From contig DSBO01000168.1 in the NCBI GenBank assembly GCA_011046015.1, forward strand, positions 1-32,050: 32,050 nucleotides of DNA. Reading direction: 5' to 3'. Below the pieces are notes generated by a model that worked only from the letters and a program-made list of their open reading frames with translations, was not told where the DNA came from and searched no databases. The translations under genes and the position numbers were made by a program. This DNA is from Thioalkalivibrio sp. (GTDB lineage Bacteria > Pseudomonadota > Gammaproteobacteria > SpSt-1174). Shown in pieces: positions 26,702 to 32,050 of this stretch (the first letter of the stretch is position 1; the number at the start of each line of letters is the position of its first letter).

Positions 26702-27161
26702 CTACGCCCCGGCAAACCCCTGCTGGCGCCAGGCCTCGAAGACGATGACCGCGGCCGCGTTGGAGAGGTTGAGGCTGCGGTTGCCCGGCACCATGGGAAT
26801 GCGAATCGTGGGCGCCTCGGGGCCGTGGTCCAGGAGCGCCTCCGGCAGGCCGCGGGTCTCGGGGCCGAACAGGAAGGCGTCGCCCGGACGGTAGGCGGGG
26901 GTCGTGTAGGTCGCCGTGCCGCGGGTGGAACAGGCGAACACGCGGGCCGCGCCGATCCTGGTGCGGCAGGCGGCGAAGTCGTCGTGCACGGCCACGCGCG
27001 CCCACTCGCGGTAGTCGAGCCCGGCGCGGCGCAGCTTGCTGTCATCGAGGTCGAAACCCAGCGGGCGCACCAGGTGAAGCTGGCTGCCCGTATTCGCGCA
27101 CAGGCGCATAATGTTCCCCGTGTTCGGGGGGATTTCCGGTTGATAGAGGATGACGTGAAAC

Positions 27162-27163
<2 letters not shown>
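26702..27163 (-). CDS. trmL: tRNA (cytidine/uridine(34)-2'-O)-methyltransferase TrmL
   Basis: TrmL methylates the ribose of wobble position 34 in two leucine tRNAs. The 153-residue SPOUT-fold protein has the opening ILYQPEIPPNTGNIMRLCAN (5-24), FGPETRGLPEALL, and the C-terminal knot segment IPMVPGNRSLNLSNAAAVIVFEA (landmarks IPMVPGNRSLNLS and VIVFEA). The family start leaves no doubt about the ATG at 27163, whose first two bases overlap the ATG of the divergent pyrD gene on the other strand. In E. coli the homologue yibK also lies near secB-gpsA. Confidence 0.96.
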
Positions 27164-28133
<970 letters not shown>

Positions 28134-28145
28134 TCCGAATCAGAT

Positions 28146-28173
28146 TTCACATTGTTTGTGAATTCCTTATATT
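28146..28173 (+). promoter_or_regulatory. Probable promoter of the msh operon with dyad over the -35
   Basis: TTCACA (5/6) at 28146-28151, a 16-bp spacer, and TATATT (5/6) at 28168-28173. The -35 forms the left arm of an inverted repeat TTCACA-TTGTT-TGTGAA (28146-28162). A second, weaker pair, TTGATT (28172-28177) and TATCGT (28195-28200), also exists with a 17-bp spacer. The stretch is markedly A+T-rich relative to its surroundings. Confidence 0.5.
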
Positions 28174-28234
28174 GATTATTTCACCCGACTTCGATATCGT
28201 TCACCGCCATAACCATCATAAAAAACATAGTTAG

Positions 28235-28254
28235 ACCGTGATCTTCTTCACGGT
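28235..28254 (+). other. Leader hairpin/dyad before mshI
   Basis: Perfect 7-bp inverted repeat ACCGTGA and TCACGGT with a 6-nt spacer TCTTCT, ending 27 bp before the mshI ATG. It would lie within the transcribed leader if the upstream promoter is used. It could be an RNA hairpin or a protein-binding dyad. No T-run follows. Confidence 0.45.
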
Positions 28255-28281
28255 TCTGGACGATGCAAGACGGGATTGAAG

Positions 28282-29265
28282 ATGGGGCGTTCGCTTCTGG
28301 CTCGCCTCCAGGGTGGTGCGCGGCCCGTGAACCGGGTCGGACTGAGCATGGATGCGCAGGTGGCCACGCTGGTCCACCTGCCGATGTCGGGGGCCGCGAG
28401 GCCGCTGGCGGCGGCGCTGCGTACCCTGGAGATGACCCCCCAAAGGACGCTGGCCGATGCCCTCGGTCAGGCCGTGGGCGAACTGCATCTGCGCAACACG
28501 CCCTGCACCCTCACGCTCTCCCCGGGCGAATACCAGACCTTTCAGATCGACCGGCCGCCGGTCGAGCCCGATGAGCTCGTCGCCGCAGCGCGCTGGCGGG
28601 TACGCGATCTGCTCGACTACCCGCTGGACGAGGCCATCATCGATGTCTTCGAGGTCCCGGGCCAGTCCCAGCGCGGGCGGGCACCGGCCGTGATGGTGGT
28701 GGCCGCCCGCCAGGGGCTGCTGCGCCAGCGGCTGGACCTGATCGAGGCCGCCGGCCTGCGGCCCGATCGCATCGACATCGCAGAGCTGGCGCTGCGCAAT
28801 CTGCTCGCGCGCCTCGGCGGGCCGGACGAGACCCTGGTCACCCTCTATCTCGCCAACCACCGTGGCCTGATCCTCATTACGCGGGGCGAACGGCTGTATG
28901 TCGCGCGCGGGGTCGACTACGGCCTGGACGAGGTCCGCGACGCACTCGCCCCCGCTGTCGACGGCAACCTCGCCGTGGCGGGTTCCGCCGAGGCCTTCTG
29001 CGAGCGGGTCGCGCTCGAGGTGCAGCGCACCCTGGACTATTTCGAGCGCCACTTCGGCCTGGAAGCCGCACGACGCCTGCTGCTGGCCCCGGCCCTGTCC
29101 GGGGTCGATGCGCTGGCGACCCAGGTCGGCAGCAGCCTGGGCCTGTCGGCCGAGGTGCTTTCCACCGATACCCTGGTCGGCCTGGATACCGCGTCGGGTA
29201 TCACGGCCCCCGGCATCATCGCCCTGGGCGGCGCACTGCGCCTGCCGACCGGAGGTGGGGCATGA
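28282..29265 (+). CDS. mshI: MSHA biogenesis protein MshI, PilM-like part
   Basis: This 327-residue protein resembles the actin-like PilM/MshI component of the type IV pilus inner-membrane platform. Visible landmarks are LSMDAQVATLVHL (22-34, phosphate-1-like strand), the AARWRVRDLLDYPLDEAIIDVFEV segment typical of PilM/MshI (landmarks AARWRVRDLL and DEAIIDVFEV), and LVTLYLANHRGLILI. A C-terminal ALGGALRLP segment completes it. There is no membrane helix, so the protein should be cytoplasmic. The ATG at 28282 is preferred over an in-frame TTG six bases earlier. The stop overlaps the next start (ATGA). Assignment as MSHA rather than generic type IV pilus rests on the order with mshJ-K-L downstream. 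Confidence 0.85.
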   Translation: MGRSLLARLQGGARPVNRVGLSMDAQVATLVHLPMSGAARPLAAALRTLEMTPQRTLADALGQAVGELHLRNTPCTLTLSPGEYQTFQIDRPPVEPDELVAAARWRVRDLLDYPLDEAIIDVFEVPGQSQRGRAPAVMVVAARQGLLRQRLDLIEAAGLRPDRIDIAELALRNLLARLGGPDETLVTLYLANHRGLILITRGERLYVARGVDYGLDEVRDALAPAVDGNLAVAGSAEAFCERVALEVQRTLDYFERHFGLEAARRLLLAPALSGVDALATQVGSSLGLSAEVLSTDTLVGLDTASGITAPGIIALGGALRLPTGGGA

Positions 29266-29891
29266 GGCAGGAGATCAACCTCTACCGCGACGCCCTGCGG
29301 CCGGTGAGCCTGATCCTGCCGGCCCGCACCATGCTGGCCCTGCTCGCCGGCCTGCTGTTGCTGTTGCTGTTGCTCTGGGCCGGACTCGCCGTCCGTACCT
29401 GGGGCGCGGAACAGGCGCTGGCCGAGCAGCGCGAACGCCTGGCGCGGCAGCAGGTGGAGGTCTCCCGTGTCAGCGAACAGCTGGCCCAGCGCGTGAAGAG
29501 CCCGGTACTGGAACAGCAGGTGCAGCGTCTCGAGCGCGAGCTCCGCCTCAAGCGCCGCCTGCTCGCCATGGTCTCGGGCGAGAGCCAGGGCAACACCGAG
29601 GGCTTTTCCGCCGCCCTGGCGGGCCTCGGCCGACACCAGCGAGATGGCCTGTGGCTCACGCATATCGCCTTCAGCCGCGGCGGGGCCGGCCTGCGCCTGC
29701 AGGGCGCCACCCTCGATGCCCGCGAGCTGCCCGCCTACCTGCAGGCGCTGGCCGCCGAGCCCGCGTACGTCGGCCGAGAGTTCGGGACCTTCTGGCTGCG
29801 CCGACCGGAGCCGGCGGCCGGGGGCCGCCTCGATTTCGTGGTCAGCACGCATTGCGATGCCGACGACTGCCTGCAGGAGGCCCGCCGATGA
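29262..29891 (+). CDS. PilN-like pilus assembly protein (MSHA cluster)
   Basis: A 209-residue bitopic membrane protein of PilN type. It begins RQEINLYRDALRP, matching the short cytoplasmic PilN peptide (INLYR) that binds the PilM groove. A Leu-rich membrane helix (about 23-43) and a periplasmic coiled coil (about 48-105) follow, then a ferredoxin-like domain (about 120-205) with LPAYLQALAAEPAYVGREF. Coupled by ATGA overlaps to mshI upstream and mshJ downstream. In some MSHA loci the PilM and PilN parts belong to one longer MshI protein; here they are two genes. The name mshI2 might apply, but I leave it open. Confidence 0.82.
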   Translation: MRQEINLYRDALRPVSLILPARTMLALLAGLLLLLLLLWAGLAVRTWGAEQALAEQRERLARQQVEVSRVSEQLAQRVKSPVLEQQVQRLERELRLKRRLLAMVSGESQGNTEGFSAALAGLGRHQRDGLWLTHIAFSRGGAGLRLQGATLDARELPAYLQALAAEPAYVGREFGTFWLRRPEPAAGGRLDFVVSTHCDADDCLQEARR

Positions 29892-30550
29892 AGGCACGCC
29901 TCCTCGCACTCATGGCCCGCATCGACGGCCTGCAGACGCGCGAGCGCGTGCTGGTGTTCGCCGCCGCCGTGGTCATCCTGGGCGGGCTGATGCTTAGCCT
30001 CCTGGTCACGCCGGCCCAGCAGCACCTGGCGGAGGTCCAGCGCCAGGTCGAGCGCAGCGACACCCAGGTTCGCGAACTGCAAATACAGCTCGACGAGCTG
30101 GCGCGCCGCGCCGCCGCCGATCCCGACGAGGACAACCGTCGCACCCTGGCCCACCTGCAGGAGCAGATCATTGGGGTCGACGCGCAGTTGCGTGACCGCA
30201 CCCTGGAGTTCATCTCGCCAGCGCAGATGGCGCGCGTGGTGGAGGACCTGGTGATCCGTACCCGCGGCCTTGAGCTGGTGGCCGTGCAGAGCGAGGCGGC
30301 CACCGTGGTCGAAGGCCTGGTCGAGCGCGGGGATGTCGCCGAGGACGCCCCTCGCATCTACCGCCACGGCCTCGCCGTGGAACTGCGCGGCAGCTATCAC
30401 GGCGTGCTCGAGTATGCGCGTGCGCTGGAGGGTCTGCCGTGGAAACTGTTCTGGGACGAGCTGGCCCTGGAGACGGACACCTACCCGCAGGCGCGCATAC
30501 GCCTGCGCCTTTACACCCTCAGCCTGAGCGAGGCCTGGATCGGTGTCTAG
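29888..30550 (+). CDS. mshJ: MSHA biogenesis protein MshJ (PilO-like)
   Basis: A 220-residue bitopic membrane protein of the pilus alignment platform. A short cytoplasmic start (ARIDGLQTRERVLVF) leads to a membrane helix (about 22-40) and a periplasmic coiled coil (about 45-105). A small alpha/beta domain follows with the GSYHGVLEYARALEGLPWKLFWDELALE pattern (landmarks GSYHGVLEYARALE and WKLFWDEL) shared by MshJ and PilO/GspM proteins. It overlaps the PilN-like stop by 4 bp and the mshK start by 8 bp. Confidence 0.87.
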   Translation: MKARLLALMARIDGLQTRERVLVFAAAVVILGGLMLSLLVTPAQQHLAEVQRQVERSDTQVRELQIQLDELARRAAADPDEDNRRTLAHLQEQIIGVDAQLRDRTLEFISPAQMARVVEDLVIRTRGLELVAVQSEAATVVEGLVERGDVAEDAPRIYRHGLAVELRGSYHGVLEYARALEGLPWKLFWDELALETDTYPQARIRLRLYTLSLSEAWIGV

Positions 30551-30869
30551 CCAACGTTTCATCGTCGCCCTGCTGGCCCTGGCGGCGCTGCCGCTGGTGG
30601 CCGCCGGCGAGGACATCCGCGACCCCATGCGCCCGCCGGCCAGCGCCGTGGCGGCGCCGGCCACCGCCATGCACTGGACGCTGCATTCCACTGCCGTCAG
30701 CGGCGGTCAGCGCAGCGCCGTGGTGAACGGGCAGGTGGTCGCCGTGGGCGATGCCGTCCAGGGCGCCCGGGTACTCGACATCCGCCAGAGCAGCGTGCGT
30801 CTGGCCACGGCGCAGGGTGAGATCACCCTGCGACTTCCGGTTTACGAGATCAAGAAAGGTGCGCGTTAA
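30543..30869 (+). CDS. mshK: MSHA biogenesis protein MshK (PilP-like)
   Basis: A 108-residue secreted protein with a signal peptide (about 1-22, FIVALLALAALPLVAAGE) followed by DIRDPMRPP, the conserved DPxRPP motif of MshK/PilP/GspC-like proteins. A compact beta domain follows (VNGQVVAVGDAVQGARVLDI). It likely links the inner platform to the MshL secretin. It starts with GTG at 30543, overlapping the mshJ stop by 8 bp; no ATG lies near the signal peptide. mshL follows after 3 bp. Confidence 0.86.
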   Translation: MSSQRFIVALLALAALPLVAAGEDIRDPMRPPASAVAAPATAMHWTLHSTAVSGGQRSAVVNGQVVAVGDAVQGARVLDIRQSSVRLATAQGEITLRLPVYEIKKGAR

Positions 30870-30872
30870 GCG

Positions 30873-32050
30873 ATGACGTCCAAACGACTGGTAATCCCCG
30901 GCCTGCTGGCCCTGGCCGCCCTGCTCGCGGGCTGCGAACAGGCCCCCGTGAAGCCGACGGAGACGGCGGATACGCCCCGCCAGCAGCTCGTCGACGAACT
31001 GGATCGGGCGGTTGCCGCCGTCCCGGCCCCGGTGGCCCCGCCGCCGTCGGTGGCCGACGAACTGCTGCCGCCCATGGCCACCGGTCTGCCCGCCCGCGCG
31101 CCGACCGAGCCGCGTTTCGACATCGACGTCAACCAGGCTCCCGCGCGCGCCTTCTTCATGAGCCTGGTCAAGGGCACGCCGCACAACATGATGGTGCACC
31201 CGGACGTGGAAGGCAGCATCAGCCTGACGCTGACCCGTGTCACCGTACCCGAGGTGATGGAGCTGGTGCGCCGGGTCTACGGCTACGAGTACGAGGCCGC
31301 GGGCACGGGCTTCATCGTCATGCCCGCGCGCCTGCAGTCCCGCATCTTCTATGTGGACTACCTGCACCTGCAGCGCCTCGGCGAGTCCAATACCCGCATC
31401 AGCAGCGGCCAGCTCACCGAGGGCGGCAACGCCCGCGATACCGGCAGCGCGGTCGTCACCGGTGGCGGCGACCAGGTGGTGGAATCCTTCGGCAGCCGCG
31501 TGAAGACCAGTTCCGCCTCCGACGTCTGGAGCGAACTGGGTCATACCATCCGCACCCTGGTCGGGGAGGCGGAGGGTCGCAGCGTGATCGTGAGCCCCCA
31601 GGCCAACATGGTGGTGGTGCGCGCCATGCCCTCCGAACTGCGCGAGGTGGAGGAATTCCTCGCCGGCGCCCAGGGCACGCTGCAGCGCCAGGTGATCCTG
31701 GAGGCCAAGATCCTCGAGGTCACGCTCAGCGAGGGCTTCCAGGCGGGCATCAACTGGGCCGGGCTGGGTGAGAACAGCAGTGGTGACTCCATCCTCCTCG
31801 GCCAGACCGGCGGCGGCACCATCTTCGGCACCGAAAACGGCGGCGTCTCGGAGATCGCCGGGCAGACCGGCAACCTCGACCCGAACAACCTCAGCATGGT
31901 CAGCAGCGCTCTGACCTCGGCCTTCGGCGGCGTGTTCACCATGGCCCTGCAGGCCGGCGACTTCACGGCCTTCATCGAGCTGCTGGAATCCCAGGGCGAC
32001 GTGCAGGTGCTGTCCAGTCCGCGCGTGTCCACGGTGAACAACCAGAAGGC
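30873..32050 (+). CDS. mshL: MSHA secretin MshL, N-terminal part
   Basis: The outer-membrane secretin for the MSHA pilus; the gene runs off the window, leaving about 392 residues. It has a lipoprotein signal peptide with lipobox LLAGC (Cys21), a Pro/Ala-rich linker, and an N-terminal domain with FDIDVNQAPARAFFMSLV (secretin/TonB short N-terminal type). IFYVDYLHLQRLGESNTRISSG follows (landmark FYVDYLHLQR), then an N1-like domain ending VIVSPQANMVVVRAMP. The start of the secretin core reads RQVILEAKILEVTLSEGFQAGINWAGLG (landmark QVILEAKILEVTLSEGFQAG) and reaches LLESQGDVQVLSSPRVSTVNNQK. All expected landmarks are present, and no frameshift is seen. Confidence 0.94.
   Translation, partial: MTSKRLVIPGLLALAALLAGCEQAPVKPTETADTPRQQLVDELDRAVAAVPAPVAPPPSVADELLPPMATGLPARAPTEPRFDIDVNQAPARAFFMSLVKGTPHNMMVHPDVEGSISLTLTRVTVPEVMELVRRVYGYEYEAAGTGFIVMPARLQSRIFYVDYLHLQRLGESNTRISSGQLTEGGNARDTGSAVVTGGGDQVVESFGSRVKTSSASDVWSELGHTIRTLVGEAEGRSVIVSPQANMVVVRAMPSELREVEEFLAGAQGTLQRQVILEAKILEVTLSEGFQAGINWAGLGENSSGDSILLGQTGGGTIFGTENGGVSEIAGQTGNLDPNNLSMVSSALTSAFGGVFTMALQAGDFTAFIELLESQGDVQVLSSPRVSTVNNQK

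Overview
The window looks like a chromosomal segment of a high-GC gammaproteobacterium. The core order mnmG–rsmG–parA–parB–atpIBEFHAGDC–glmU–glmS, the rhodanese–grxC–secB–gpsA–trmL neighbourhood, the envC–ctpA–yibQ block and an MSHA-type pilus cluster are all typical of that class. GC-rich codon use and the sulfur-related genes would fit a Chromatiales/Ectothiorhodospiraceae-like lineage, but that placement is inference. I see no tRNA, rRNA, CRISPR array, transposase, integrase or plasmid signature.

Layout. 1-2370: a minus-strand efflux operon (TetR regulator, membrane-fusion adaptor, start of an RND permease) with a near-ideal operator palindrome in front of tetR. 2489-8524: mnmG, then an inserted pair (minus-strand PAS-only sensor protein and plus-strand secreted DUF302 protein), then rsmG-parA-parB. 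8559-15695: the complete F1Fo ATP synthase operon with a good sigma-70 promoter, hairpins after atpE and atpA, and a UUCG-loop terminator after atpC. 15735-18977: glmU-glmS (UDP-GlcNAc synthesis). 19069-19365: an unrecognised 98-residue protein, closed by a 38-bp perfect palindrome that can terminate transcription from both sides. 19448-23390 (minus): envC-ctpA-yibQ-yajL, covering cell-wall hydrolysis control, periplasmic proteolysis, a polysaccharide-deacetylase-like protein and a DJ-1 protein.

23505-26695 (plus): an ArsR-family regulator whose two cysteines have the same 66-residue spacing as the persulfide sensors SqrR/BigR/HlyU. It is followed by a membrane-anchored rhodanese, glutaredoxin, thioredoxin-2, secB and gpsA. 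The first four could form a reactive-sulfur sensing and handling unit placed ahead of the conserved secB-gpsA pair; this is the most attractive functional hypothesis in the window. 26702-28133: trmL and a class-1B-like dihydroorotate dehydrogenase, divergent, with start codons that overlap by two bases.

28282-32050 (plus): an MSHA/type IV pilus assembly operon (PilM-like MshI, PilN-like protein, MshJ, MshK, and the secretin MshL, which runs off the window). It is preceded by an A+T-rich leader with a promoter and two dyads.
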